Shown in pieces: positions 1-7,124 of a stretch of DNA of 11,202 nucleotides. The translations under genes were made by a program, and so were the position numbers. The DNA comes from an uncultured Pseudomonadaceae bacterium (lineage in GTDB: Bacteria > Pseudomonadota > Gammaproteobacteria > Pseudomonadales > Pseudomonadaceae), in the NCBI GenBank assembly GCA_947630465.1, contig CANRHT010000052.1, positions 1 through 11,202 of the forward strand, read 5' to 3'. The notes under the pieces were generated by a model. It was not told where the DNA came from. It ran no database searches and saw only the letters and a program-made list of their open reading frames with translations. The stretch's first letter is position 1, and each line of letters begins with the position of its first letter.

Positions 1-69
<69 letters not shown>

Positions 70-93
70 TTTTGATATCTTTCTAGTTTGGTT

Positions 94-115
94 GCACAAG
101 CTGATTTTGTGCTTT
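94..115 (+). terminator. Terminator-like hairpin downstream of tRNA-Arg
   Basis: GCACAA (94-99) pairs with TTGTGC (107-112) over a seven-base loop, followed by TTT. The stem is short and the T run is brief, so this is only a possible terminator for the tRNA transcript. It shares bases with the left arm of a larger inverted repeat (97-109 with 157-169), so the two structures could not form together. Confidence 0.35.
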
Positions 116-169
116 GCGACCAGATTAAGACCAAGCTAAGACCAGTGTCCTGCTCTCAAAATCAGCTTG
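97..169. repeat. 13-bp perfect inverted repeat with 47-bp spacer
   Basis: CAAGCTGATTTTG at 97-109 is the exact reverse complement of CAAAATCAGCTTG at 157-169. It begins 28 bp past the tRNA and ends 9 bp before a repeated piece of the tRNA anticodon arm. Possible origins are accessory recombinase sites, the ends of a very small inserted element, or a folded RNA. The spacer holds no convincing gene. Confidence 0.6.
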
Positions 170-178
170 CCAGAACCC

Positions 179-191
179 CCCTCCTAAGGAG
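179..191. repeat. Direct repeat of the tRNA-Arg anticodon arm (att-like)
   Basis: CCCTCCTAAGGAG here is identical to 23-35 inside the tRNA gene, where it spans the end of the 5' anticodon stem, the whole loop and most of the 3' stem. The flanking bases differ, and nothing around this copy resembles the rest of a tRNA. Many tyrosine recombinases cross over in anticodon loops, so this fits a residual attachment core. The sequence is itself nearly palindromic and purine/pyrimidine biased, so chance is not excluded. Confidence 0.4.
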
Positions 192-263
192 ACTTTCAAT
201 CATCTCCACTATTTCTGACCGCAAAAAACTCGTTTCTATTGACGCTCCAGCCTTTAGGGCTAG

Positions 264-1019
264 CGGCATAACAGTTTTGAACTTAGTTTTCTCGCTGTAT
301 CACCTTGGCATAATGACGGCGCATCAGGCACAAGCATTGCCATTGGCACAACTGTGTGGCTGCTCGTGACGCAGATTATCGCTTACGGTATTTCTGGGTA
401 TGTCACAGGCCGCTTACGCACAAAGTGGACTGATGTACAAAGAGATGAGATTTACTTCAGAGATACAGCGCATGGTTTTATGGTTTAGGCGCTGAGTTCT
501 ATAGTGGGTTTTGTCTTACTCACTTCCATTGCCGCTTCAATTGTTTCGGGTACGACTCAGGCTGGTGCAACATTAGTTGGATCCGGTGCTGGCGTGGTCA
601 GCGCTGCTGTTGTTAAGAGTGATGAGACTTTCTCTGTAGATTATTACACTGATACTTTGCTGCGATCTAAAAACTTAAACGTCATCGATGATCAGAAGAT
701 TAATCGTCAAGAAGTGTCTACTATTTTGACTCGCAGTATAGTTCGTGGCGAATTATCGTCTGACGATAAAGATCACTTAATTGGTATTATCGCCCAGCGT
801 GCACAGATCAACGAAGCTGAAGCCAGAGCACGTTTACAGCAAGTAACAGATGATGCTATGCAAGCTGTTGATACTCTGGAAACGCAAGCCCGAGAAGCCG
901 CAGACGCAGCACGCAAGGCCGCTGCTATTGTCGCTCTATGGGCCTTCGCTTCTCTACTGTTAGGCGCATTTGTCGCCAGCTTTGCAGCAACAATTGGTGG
1001 TAGAGCCAGAGATTTATAA
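264..1019 (+). pseudogene. Degraded hypothetical membrane protein, 5' truncated and with an internal TAG
   Basis: Reading the frame that ends at 1019, a continuous membrane-protein pattern appears. It has SPWHNDG, a hydrophobic helix (about 351-400), GYVTGRLRTKW, then RDTAHGFMV, a stop codon TAG at 486-488, and immediately ALSSIVGFVLLT in the same frame. A Trp (TGG) is what I expect at the stop from remembered relatives, so a single G-to-A change would explain it. After the stop come a second helix, an Ala/Gly-rich stretch, a polar region with EEx-like acidic repeats, and a C-terminal helix ending IGGRARDL. No start codon lies in the same frame upstream (TAG at 261-263). A piece in another frame just before about 295 may be the missing first helix, implying a frameshift. 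A GTG at 504 could start the downstream part but lacks a ribosome binding site. Function of the family is unknown. Confidence 0.7.
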
Positions 1020-1043
1020 GTAGCTCATACTTATAAAATGAAT

Positions 1044-1082
1044 AACTTAAAGTTGCTTATACAATAAGCAGCTTTAAGTTTT
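1044..1082 (+). terminator. Long stem-loop, probable terminator between convergent genes
   Basis: Bases 1044-1060 pair with 1064-1080 in a 17-bp stem (one T-G wobble) with a three-base ACA loop, followed by TTTTACTT. It sits 24 bp after the stop of the broken membrane gene and 44 bp from the end of the oppositely transcribed gene at 1127. The stem is AT-rich but long. The flank on the other strand has a weaker T tract, so it could act in both directions. Confidence 0.7.
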
Positions 1083-1126
1083 ACTTGTTTAACGAACTAA
1101 GCGTTCTGCCTTTAAGGCATGTCTCA

Positions 1127-1777
1127 TCACTGCCAATCCTGCAACGCCTGTTGCGCGGCGCTATTGACCGGTGTTGCCAGCAAACCTGTGGGGGCGAGGC
1201 TAATGCTATACACCGCGCCATTGGCAATCGGTAAGTAGTTCACGCGTAAGGCGTTAGCATCCACGATAAATAAGTCTTTTTTATAACGGCGTAGGGCTTG
1301 CCAAAAATCAATGCCGTACAGGCTTTTCGCCAATGCCACTTCGGTAAACTGTGCCAGCTCTTGTTGTTCAATGGCGAAAAAGCGGCCGTTGAGTGTTTCT
1401 AAGCGGTAACCATTTTCCAAACCTATCAGATGGGCTAAGCCTTTCCATTTAAGCTGGCGCGCATCGAGCTGCCACAGGTCACCATCGAGTACAAAGCTGC
1501 GTTCTTGCGAGCCTTCCAGTACGGTAATTCGATAGCGTTGTGGTGCTTCTTGAGTGGCACTCAAGGTTAATAAAGGTTTATCACTTGGGATTGCTTGATA
1601 AGTGCTGATATCGTAAGCGACTAAGCCACCCAGCACGGCAATACACAGTAAACCCAGTCCTGCCATGCCGCGTAACCAACCCATCAGCCAATCTTGGCCA
1701 AGCAAAATACGGGCAGCAAAAAACAATACAACCAGCGCTAAGATAGCCAAGCCAATGCCAAGCCCAATAAATTGCAT
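1127..1777 (-). CDS. Hypothetical two-TM membrane protein (Pseudomonas-type, 216 aa)
   Basis: The protein opens with two hydrophobic helices (about residues 4-25 and 37-57) joined by a short loop with basic residues. A soluble domain of roughly 155 residues follows, rich in beta-like alternation, with a YRITVLEGSQERSFVLDGD segment and a C-terminal YSISLAPTGLLATPV stretch. This resembles a conserved Pseudomonas family that databases often label, without real support, as a cation or multidrug efflux protein. It has too few TM helices to be such a pump, so I assign no function. The start ATG is preceded by AAGGA with 8-nt spacing, which fixes it well. It is divergent from the permease gene at 1879, sharing a spacer of about 100 bp. 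Confidence 0.85.
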   Translation of the reverse strand: MQFIGLGIGLAILALVVLFFAARILLGQDWLMGWLRGMAGLGLLCIAVLGGLVAYDISTYQAIPSDKPLLTLSATQEAPQRYRITVLEGSQERSFVLDGDLWQLDARQLKWKGLAHLIGLENGYRLETLNGRFFAIEQQELAQFTEVALAKSLYGIDFWQALRRYKKDLFIVDANALRVNYLPIANGAVYSISLAPTGLLATPVNSAAQQALQDWQ

Positions 1778-1878
1778 GTAAGGTTTCCTTCTAAGGTGAT
1801 TGAGCTGGCATTATGCGCGGCTTAGCCACATTATTCCAAACTCTGTTCTGTGTTGCAGTCCACAGCTTAAGGTTTTTT
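1778..1878. promoter_or_regulatory. Divergent spacer between the two-TM protein and the TSUP permease
   Basis: This 101-bp stretch must hold promoters for both flanking genes. The ribosome binding site of the minus-strand gene (AAGGA) lies at its left end, and TAAGG six bases before ATG 1879 serves the permease. I see no strong -35/-10 pair in either direction, only loose TTGAGC-like and CATAAT-like hexamers. Confidence 0.35.
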
Positions 1879-2664
1879 ATGTCTCTGTCACTCAATCTTG
1901 TTACTGATCCGCATATTTTACTGATTTTAATTGCGGTGGCTTTTGTTGCGGGCTTTATTGATGCCATTGCTGGCGGCGGCGGTCTTTTGACCATCCCTGC
2001 CCTGCTGATGGCCGGTTTACCGCCGCACCTGGTGCTGGGGACCAATAAACTCTGCGCCACTTTTGGTTCTGCTACGGCGAGTTTGGCATTTTATCGCAAA
2101 GGGCTATTTAATCCACAACAATGGCGCAACGGTTTAATCGCCACGGGCATTGGTGCGATTTTAGGTGCACTGCTAGCGCAACAACTACCGGCTGAGTGGC
2201 TCAATCAAATGCTGCCAGTGGTGGTGTTTGCCTGCGCACTGTACTTATTATTTGGCCGCACGCCGCATGTCAGTGAGAACAGCTCACCCGTGATCAAAAC
2301 CACCCGTCAATGGCCGCAAGGCTTAACGCTGGGCTTTTATGATGGTGTGGCTGGACCGGGTACAGGCGCGTTTTGGACGGTCAGTACCTTATTGCTCTAC
2401 CCGCTGGATTTACTGCGTGCCAGTGGTGTGGCGCGCTCGATGAATTTTGTTAGCAATGGCGCGGCACTGTCGATGTTTATCATCAGTGGCAATGTGGCGT
2501 GGGCACTGGGTATCGGTATGGGTGCGGCCTTGATGTTGGGCGCGGTCGTGGGTTCGCGGGTTGCGATTGGGGGTGGCAACCGTTTAATTCGTCCGATATT
2601 TATCTTGGTGGTGATGGCGCTGGCGGCGCGCCTAGCTTGGCAGCACTGGTTCGGGCAAGCCTAA
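1879..2664 (+). CDS. TSUP (TauE/SafE) family permease, YfcA-like
   Basis: This is a polytopic inner-membrane protein of 261 residues in the sulfite exporter TauE/SafE (TSUP) family. The diagnostic segment is [18 protein letters not shown] at about residues 25-42, followed by GTNKL (54-58), and a second repeat half with [15 protein letters not shown] after the central region. This two-half layout and the glycine-rich loop closely match E. coli YfcA as I remember it. The substrate is unknown; family members export sulfite, sulfonates or related organosulfur anions. I chose ATG 1879 because TAAGG lies six bases upstream and the family N-terminus fits. An in-frame ATG at 1813 would add 22 residues without a good binding site. 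The 3' end overlaps nudC on the other strand by 33 bp. Confidence 0.9.
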   Translation: MSLSLNLVTDPHILLILIAVAFVAGFIDAIAGGGGLLTIPALLMAGLPPHLVLGTNKLCATFGSATASLAFYRKGLFNPQQWRNGLIATGIGAILGALLAQQLPAEWLNQMLPVVVFACALYLLFGRTPHVSENSSPVIKTTRQWPQGLTLGFYDGVAGPGTGAFWTVSTLLLYPLDLLRASGVARSMNFVSNGAALSMFIISGNVAWALGIGMGAALMLGAVVGSRVAIGGGNRLIRPIFILVVMALAARLAWQHWFGQA

Positions 2665-3525
2665 GCGCTGCGCCACATATAAATCGATTAAATAGCGCGC
2701 AATGGAATGCTTGGCCGGTAGTGGTGGCAAATGATGAATATTGAACCACTGTGCGTCTTCGATTTCGTCAGGCTGCGGCACAATCTCACCGCTGCAGTAT
2801 TCAGCGTGATAGCCCAGCATCAGTGAGTGCGGAAAGGGCCAGTTTTGACTGGTGATATAGCGGATATTTTTAATCTCGACGCTGACTTCTTCACGTACTT
2901 CACGCTCTACGCAGTGCTCAACGGTTTCATTGGGCTCAACATAACCGGCTAAAGCACTGTACATGCCTTCAACGAAACGTGGCGATCGCGCTAATAACAG
3001 CTCATCACCACGGCTGACGACAACAATCATGCTCGGCGAAAGACGCGGGTACTGCTGCATGCGGCACGGCTCGCATTGCATCATGCGATGCCCCGGCGCT
3101 TGCTGCATGGCTTGACCACAGCTGCCACAAAAGCGATGTTCGCGTGCCCAAGTGCCAATTTGACTGGCAAAAGCCAACAAGCGAAACATGGGCAAATGCC
3201 CGCTGAGCATAAAGTCGCGCAGGCTTTGCCAGTGCAAATCGGCCAATTCAATACGCTGCGCCAGCTCAAAGACGAACACCGCTTTACCGTTTAAATGACC
3301 AATGCCCTGCTCAGCAATAATCTGCCCGGCCAACTGCTCACGCAGCCAGTGCCGTGGAAACAGCATGCGCTGCTGGTCAGTGATAAAGCTCAAACGGTGA
3401 TGCGCCACCGCCCAGCCGTCGGCCTCATCTAAGCTGGGCATCCCTTGTTGCCAATGCATGCTATGTAAATCGATTGCGTCTAAGTCGATGTACTCGGGTT
3501 CAGTCGTATTGGCGTCAGTTGTCAT
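2632..3525 (-). CDS. nudC: NAD(H) pyrophosphatase NudC (Nudix, zinc ribbon)
   Basis: NudC hydrolyses NADH/NAD+ to NMN(H) and AMP and, in E. coli, removes the NAD cap from RNA. The 297-residue protein has an N-terminal domain and then a zinc ribbon with C133, C136, C151 and C154. The Nudix box runs from G194 through E200 to REVREEVSV (208-216), and the NudC-specific motif is SQNWPFPHS (226-234). Two consensus positions differ: Ser215 replaces the usual Gly in the EExG part, and Asn228 replaces Pro in SQPWPFPxS. The catalytic glutamates E209, E212 and E213 are kept, so activity is expected. The start ATG is three bases after the fimL stop, with CAGG eight bases upstream, which suggests coupled expression with fimL. 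Confidence 0.93.
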   Translation of the reverse strand: MTTDANTTEPEYIDLDAIDLHSMHWQQGMPSLDEADGWAVAHHRLSFITDQQRMLFPRHWLREQLAGQIIAEQGIGHLNGKAVFVFELAQRIELADLHWQSLRDFMLSGHLPMFRLLAFASQIGTWAREHRFCGSCGQAMQQAPGHRMMQCEPCRMQQYPRLSPSMIVVVSRGDELLLARSPRFVEGMYSALAGYVEPNETVEHCVEREVREEVSVEIKNIRYITSQNWPFPHSLMLGYHAEYCSGEIVPQPDEIEDAQWFNIHHLPPLPAKHSIARYLIDLYVAQRLGLPEPVLPS

Positions 3526-3528
3526 ACG

Positions 3529-5199
3529 TTAAGCCTGCACACCAAGGGCGCGTAAACTCTCATCGGCGAGATCCAGTACGCTGCGGTTTTCTTTAGCATG
3601 CAGCAGCACGCCACCTTCTAAATAATACTCAAGGCTGGTAAGTGCATCCGCCAAGGTATCCAGCACTTGTTCTGAGGGCATGGTGCTGGCTTCAAGCATT
3701 TGCGTTTGAATAAAGTGCGCACAATCTGCCACTTGTTGCGCAGCGCGATGCTGATCTAAGAACCACAATCCACCGCGCACCAACTGTAAGCTGCTGGGTA
3801 CATTGGCGAGGTGCATTTTATCGCCGTCAGATTCAAGAAATGAGGTGATAGCGCGCTTGGCTAGACTTAAGCCGCTTTTCGCTTCTTCGTTCACCACAAT
3901 ACGAGCCTCTATCAGCTGGTGCTTAGCAAAGGCTTCGTTTTCATCAATGGGCTCATTGTTTAAGTGTTTAGCTTGGCGCTCGCCACGTTGCAGTCCTGCT
4001 ACCAGGCCTTCGATATACAACAAACTATCGGCCAAAGCCAAGAGCGCACCGCTTTCAACCACAGTAACGTCACGCCAGCTCTCGACCTTAGGCAAGTGCT
4101 GTTTGAGGGCATTGCTCGCACCATTTAAGCCCACCATCGCAAGGGTTTTTTCCAGCTTGGCTAAAATATTGTGCAAATTCACCACAGTGTCATTCTCTGC
4201 AGTACCGCGCTCGATCAAATCTAGAATATCTTTGGCGCTGGTCAATTCTTCACTGATGGCAGCGGACAACGACTGCAGCACATTTTGCCCAGGACCTGAC
4301 AAGCGTTGATACTCATCATCGAGCATCAAGTCAGTAAAGGGTAGTGTGGGCAGGTTGGTTAAATTGCGCACCTGCTCGGCGAGTTCACCACGTGTATCGG
4401 CTAAGGCAATTAAGTACAGCAGATCTTTAATCAGGCCGCGCGGTGCAGTGTATTGAGCGTTATCAAACTGCTGTTTAATTTCGCGGTCAACACGGGCAAA
4501 CAGTTGTTTGCGGCTTTTTTTCACCACCAGTTGCGCGTCGGCTTGGGATTCTAAAGCGCCCGCCGCCACCCAATATAAATGGCTCGCCGGCAAACCGGTA
4601 AAGAGTTGATCAAGACGCAATAAAGCACGCATCATCAGACGCAAACTGGCTTGGGTGTTTTCGTCACGAATCAAGGCCAACAAGCCCACCTGATACATAT
4701 GGCGTAAACGGCGTGCCTGAGCGAGGTTTTCAGGATTGCTGACAAAGGTCACCGCCGCTGCGGGGCGCAAGACATCAACACGCGCGGCAAAGAAGAAGCT
4801 CTCAGGTAACTGGGCTTGCTGCCCTGCTGCACGTAACTTATTGATGGCCGGCAGCAGCAACTCAGGCATTTCGACCCAGTGCGCCTCAAGCTGCTCAAGG
4901 TAACTGCGCAACACGTGTAAGGCATTGTTGATGGCGGTGAGTTGATCATTGCAATCGTCAGTGGCACCAGCCGGGATATCCATCGCCAGCACGCGTGCTT
5001 CTTCAGCCAACAACTCAGCACCGGTTAACTCCACCAGCGATAAGATGCCTTTAATTTGCTGCAGATTCGTCACCGCATGCTGCAATAAAGCGCCGTTATC
5101 GCGCTCGTCTAAAAACTGCTCTAAGTAGTGTTGCGTTTCCGCCATGGTGGCGAAGAGTTCATCGCGAACCATGCTAAGTGATGTTGCCCCAGTAACCAT
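3529..5199 (-). CDS. fimL: Pilus/virulence regulator FimL (degenerate ChpA-like HPt protein)
   Basis: FimL resembles the N-terminal part of the chemosensory kinase ChpA and, in P. aeruginosa, controls twitching motility and cAMP/Vfr-dependent virulence. The match rests on the length (556 residues, helical throughout), the ChpA-like N-terminal HPt segment (about residues 10-75) and the location beside nudC and the isomerase gene. In the HPt motif HxLKG the sequence reads QQIKG (47-51), so Gln47 stands where the phosphorylated His would be. A phosphotransfer role at this site is therefore excluded, consistent with what is known of FimL as a non-phosphorylated scaffold. I chose ATG 5199 because AGG lies nine bases upstream. 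ATG 5208 is also in frame but has the same AGG touching it. A cytoplasmic protein; no signal peptide or membrane helix is seen. Confidence 0.88.
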   Translation of the reverse strand: MVTGATSLSMVRDELFATMAETQHYLEQFLDERDNGALLQHAVTNLQQIKGILSLVELTGAELLAEEARVLAMDIPAGATDDCNDQLTAINNALHVLRSYLEQLEAHWVEMPELLLPAINKLRAAGQQAQLPESFFFAARVDVLRPAAAVTFVSNPENLAQARRLRHMYQVGLLALIRDENTQASLRLMMRALLRLDQLFTGLPASHLYWVAAGALESQADAQLVVKKSRKQLFARVDREIKQQFDNAQYTAPRGLIKDLLYLIALADTRGELAEQVRNLTNLPTLPFTDLMLDDEYQRLSGPGQNVLQSLSAAISEELTSAKDILDLIERGTAENDTVVNLHNILAKLEKTLAMVGLNGASNALKQHLPKVESWRDVTVVESGALLALADSLLYIEGLVAGLQRGERQAKHLNNEPIDENEAFAKHQLIEARIVVNEEAKSGLSLAKRAITSFLESDGDKMHLANVPSSLQLVRGGLWFLDQHRAAQQVADCAHFIQTQMLEASTMPSEQVLDTLADALTSLEYYLEGGVLLHAKENRSVLDLADESLRALGVQA

Positions 5200-5219
5200 G
5201 CCTAGCATCCTGTTCTAAA

Positions 5220-5277
5220 ATACGCCGCAAAATATCACACATCGGTGACTTGCTTTCTATGTGCTGTGACAGTCACA
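5220..5277 (-). promoter_or_regulatory. Candidate fimL promoter region with TGTGACAGTCACA palindrome
   Basis: On the minus strand an extended -10 (TG-T-GATATT, hexamer at 5231-5236) lies upstream of fimL, with a start point expected near 5224. No good -35 hexamer is seen. The 13-base perfect palindrome TGTGACAGTCACA (5265-5277) is centred about 47 bp upstream of that start, where an activator could sit. Its half sites match CRP/Vfr halves (TGTGA/TCACA) but are three bases apart, not six, so it is not a standard Vfr site. Confidence 0.35.
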
Positions 5278-5394
5278 TTCGTCTCAAAATATAAACCTAT
5301 GTTACCAAGGCTGTGCCGCTAAGAGGCGCTTGATCTCTCTAGACTATGCGCTACTTAACAAACACTGCAGCAATAGCACTGTTCAGCCCTTAAA

Positions 5395-6207
5395 CTAATC
5401 TTTAAACTCGGGTGTTTGCTTGCTCATATGTGCCGCCATCGCCACCCGTAAATCTTCCGCTTGCAGCATCGCAGCGTTCCAGGTGGCAATGTAATTTAAA
5501 CCATCGGCCACACTGTGATCGCGCATATAACTGATCATTTCCTTACTGCCCTGCACTGCCAGCGGTGATTTTGCAGCAATCTGCTGGGCAATTTCAAATA
5601 CGCCGCGCATTAAAGCAGCATAATCGGCATAAGTACGATTCACCAAGCCAATGCGCTGCGCCTCTTCACCGTTGATACTACGTCCGGTGTAGGCTAATTC
5701 GCGCATCATGCCATCGCCAATAATATGCGGTAAACGCTGTAAAGTACCCACGTCAGCGGCCATTCCCACATCCACTTCTTTAATTGCAAACTCAACATCG
5801 GTGGTGCTGTAACGCATATCGCAGGCGCTGATTAAATCAATGGCACCGCCTAAGCAATAGCCTTGAATCGCTGCCAACACAGGCTTAGAACACTGATCCA
5901 CCACGCTAAAGGAGGACTGTAATTCTTGAATCTTGCGTTTTAATGTGCGGGCGTTACGACCTACCTCTTTACCCAACTGCGCACCAATTTGCGCCAGCAG
6001 CATCAAATCAATACCGGATGAAAAGTGCTTGCCTGCGCCGGACAAGACCACTACACGTACTTCATCGGTGTTTTCAATCCAAGCAAAAATATCACGAATT
6101 TCTGACCAAAAATCAGCATTCATTGCATTGATCTTTTCCGGTCGATTGATTTGCACATGAGCCACTTTATCAATCAACTCAACTGTAAACGCCTGATAGT
6201 CAGTCAT
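5395..6207 (-). CDS. Crotonase family, probable delta(3,5)-delta(2,4)-dienoyl-CoA isomerase
   Basis: Members shift the double bonds of 3,5-dienoyl-CoA to 2,4-dienoyl-CoA so that unsaturated fatty acids can enter beta-oxidation. The oxyanion-hole segments SSGID (63-67) and GYCLGGA (116-122) are present. KEVDVGMAADVGTLQRLP is the hallmark of the ECH1-type isomerase: E144 and D152 are spaced eight residues apart, matching the catalytic pair E196/D204 of the rat enzyme, and the usual hydratase glutamate pair is not seen. Length (270 aa) fits a bacterial cytosolic enzyme without a targeting tail. The frame could open at GTG 6210, but I prefer ATG 6207, which has AAAGG seven bases upstream. It has its own promoter at 6266-6293 and lies between fimL and dnaQ. 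Substrate choice is inferred from the motif. Confidence 0.88.
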   Translation of the reverse strand: MTDYQAFTVELIDKVAHVQINRPEKINAMNADFWSEIRDIFAWIENTDEVRVVVLSGAGKHFSSGIDLMLLAQIGAQLGKEVGRNARTLKRKIQELQSSFSVVDQCSKPVLAAIQGYCLGGAIDLISACDMRYSTTDVEFAIKEVDVGMAADVGTLQRLPHIIGDGMMRELAYTGRSINGEEAQRIGLVNRTYADYAALMRGVFEIAQQIAAKSPLAVQGSKEMISYMRDHSVADGLNYIATWNAAMLQAEDLRVAMAAHMSKQTPEFKD

Positions 6208-6230
6208 CACTGCACCTTTTGTTCAAATTA

Positions 6231-6275
6231 TTGTTATAGCTGTGGTGTTTTTTTATCCGGCGCACACTATAACAA
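6231..6275. repeat. Inverted repeat overlapping the isomerase promoter
   Basis: TTGTTATAG (6231-6239) and CTATAACAA (6267-6275) are perfect complements. Another four pairs (TGTG 6241-6244, CACA 6263-6266) extend the match with one bulged C, around an 18-base centre. Because transcription would begin inside the centre, this is better read as paired protein-binding half sites than as an RNA hairpin. Confidence 0.5.
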
Positions 6276-6293
6276 GCCCAAAACAAATGTCGA
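6266..6293 (-). promoter_or_regulatory. Sigma-70-like promoter for the isomerase gene
   Basis: On the minus strand TCGACA (6293-6288) and TATAGT (6271-6266) are separated by 16 bases. Each hexamer matches the consensus at five of six positions. Transcription would start near 6259 and give a leader of about 50 bases. The -10 hexamer lies within the right arm of the inverted repeat at 6231-6275. Confidence 0.55.
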
Positions 6294-6381
6294 TGATCGG
6301 TATCAGTCCTTTAGCGCGGCTCTGCATCAGCCCATTTTTTGACCCGCGAGTCCTCATTTCAACACTGAGCGCACGGCGCAG

Positions 6382-7122
6382 TTAATCATCCCACGCCAAC
6401 TCAATGCCGCTGGTTTTTTTGATGCGTTGCAGAAAGGCCTCATGCGCGGCAAGCTCTTGCGCGTTAGCTGGCAATATATTTAACGCGGGACGATCGGCAG
6501 CAATACGCCGAATCGGCGACACACTGATATAACCACCACCGGCATCACCACCATCCCCAGCAAGCGACAAGTTGGTCTGCCCGCCGGTCATGGCTAAATA
6601 AACTTCAGCCAAAATCTCCGCATCAAGCAAAGCGCCATGCAGATCACGACCGGAGTTATCCACACCGTAGCGCTTACATAAGGCATCGAGGTTGTTACGC
6701 TGGCCGGGATGACGCTCACGCGCCATCACTAAGGTGTCTAAAACCGTGCAATGACCCGCGGTGACGTCCGCACGTTCAGACTGCCCCAGCAAAGCGTACT
6801 CGTTATTGATAAAACCGATATCAAAGGGGGCGTTATGGATAACTAACTCAGCACCTTGGATAAACTCAAAAAACTCATCGGCAATATCTTTAAAGCGCGG
6901 CTTGTCTTTTAAGTATTCATCGGTAATACCGTGTACCGCAATGGCGCCTTCATCGATGGTGCGATCAGGCTGTAAATACACATGGTAGTGACGCCCGGTG
7001 GGTTGGCGGCCATCGAGTTCAATACAACCAATTTCAATGATGCGGTGCCCGTCAGTCACCGGCATACCGGTGGTTTCTGTATCGAGCACAACTTTGCGGT
7101 TAGAGACCACTGGCTCACTCAT
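6382..7122 (-). CDS. dnaQ: DNA polymerase III epsilon subunit (3'-5' proofreading exonuclease)
   Basis: The epsilon subunit edits mismatched 3' ends within the polymerase III core. The DEDDh exonuclease residues are all visible: D14 and E16 in LDTETTG, D101 in HNAPFDIGF, and H162 and D167 in LHGALLDAE. The last two fall at the same numbers as in the E. coli protein. The C-terminal part (about 185-246) is Gly-rich and then helical, as expected for the tail that binds the alpha subunit. Length is 246 residues. I chose ATG 7122 because GAGGAG lies eight bases upstream. ATG 7128 is in frame and would overlap the rnhA stop as ATGA, but the same GAGGAG is then only two bases away. It is the last gene of the methyltransferase-rnhA-dnaQ operon. 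Confidence 0.95.
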   Translation of the reverse strand: MSEPVVSNRKVVLDTETTGMPVTDGHRIIEIGCIELDGRQPTGRHYHVYLQPDRTIDEGAIAVHGITDEYLKDKPRFKDIADEFFEFIQGAELVIHNAPFDIGFINNEYALLGQSERADVTAGHCTVLDTLVMARERHPGQRNNLDALCKRYGVDNSGRDLHGALLDAEILAEVYLAMTGGQTNLSLAGDGGDAGGGYISVSPIRRIAADRPALNILPANAQELAAHEAFLQRIKKTSGIELAWDD

Positions 7123-7124
7123 GC

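Larger units (their letters stand above)
70..263. other. Scar-like spacer between tRNA-Arg and the broken membrane gene
   Basis: No intact gene is supported here. One open frame starts at 88 and runs to 369, but it has no ribosome binding site, matches no family I recognise as a whole, and overlaps another frame that carries family-like sequence from about 282. The stretch contains the hairpin at 94-115, the inverted repeat 97-169, the tRNA repeat 179-191, and a short repeat of TAAGACC (126-132 and 137-143). It reads like eroded junction DNA. Confidence 0.5.

Noticed and set aside
88..369. 93-codon open frame after the tRNA, whose beginning (DQIKTKLRP) faintly recalls PemK/MazF-type toxins
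   Set aside because: The resemblance covers under ten residues, no ribosome binding site is present, and from about 282 the family-like coding signal is in another frame. A toxin remnant is possible but not supportable.
486..488. TAG recoding (read-through or an unusual amino acid) in the membrane gene
   Set aside because: The gene also lacks a start and has a likely frameshift, and there is no sign of recoding machinery or a recoding structure, so decay is the simpler explanation.
504..1019. Separate 171-residue protein starting at GTG 504
   Set aside because: It begins inside a membrane helix with no ribosome binding site, and the same frame upstream continues the same protein family, so it is the 3' part of a broken gene.
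1107..1119. TGCCTTTAAGGCA palindrome near the end of the two-TM gene
   Set aside because: The arms are too close for a stable hairpin and no T run follows, so it is not supported as a terminator or operator.
3803..4309. 168-codon open frame opposite fimL
   Set aside because: It is the antisense shadow of fimL; its composition is irregular and it shows no binding site or family motif.
5262..5280. Standard Vfr/CRP site upstream of fimL
   Set aside because: The half sites TGTGA and TCACA are three bases apart, whereas CRP/Vfr need six; shifting to the correct spacing leaves one half site poorly matched.
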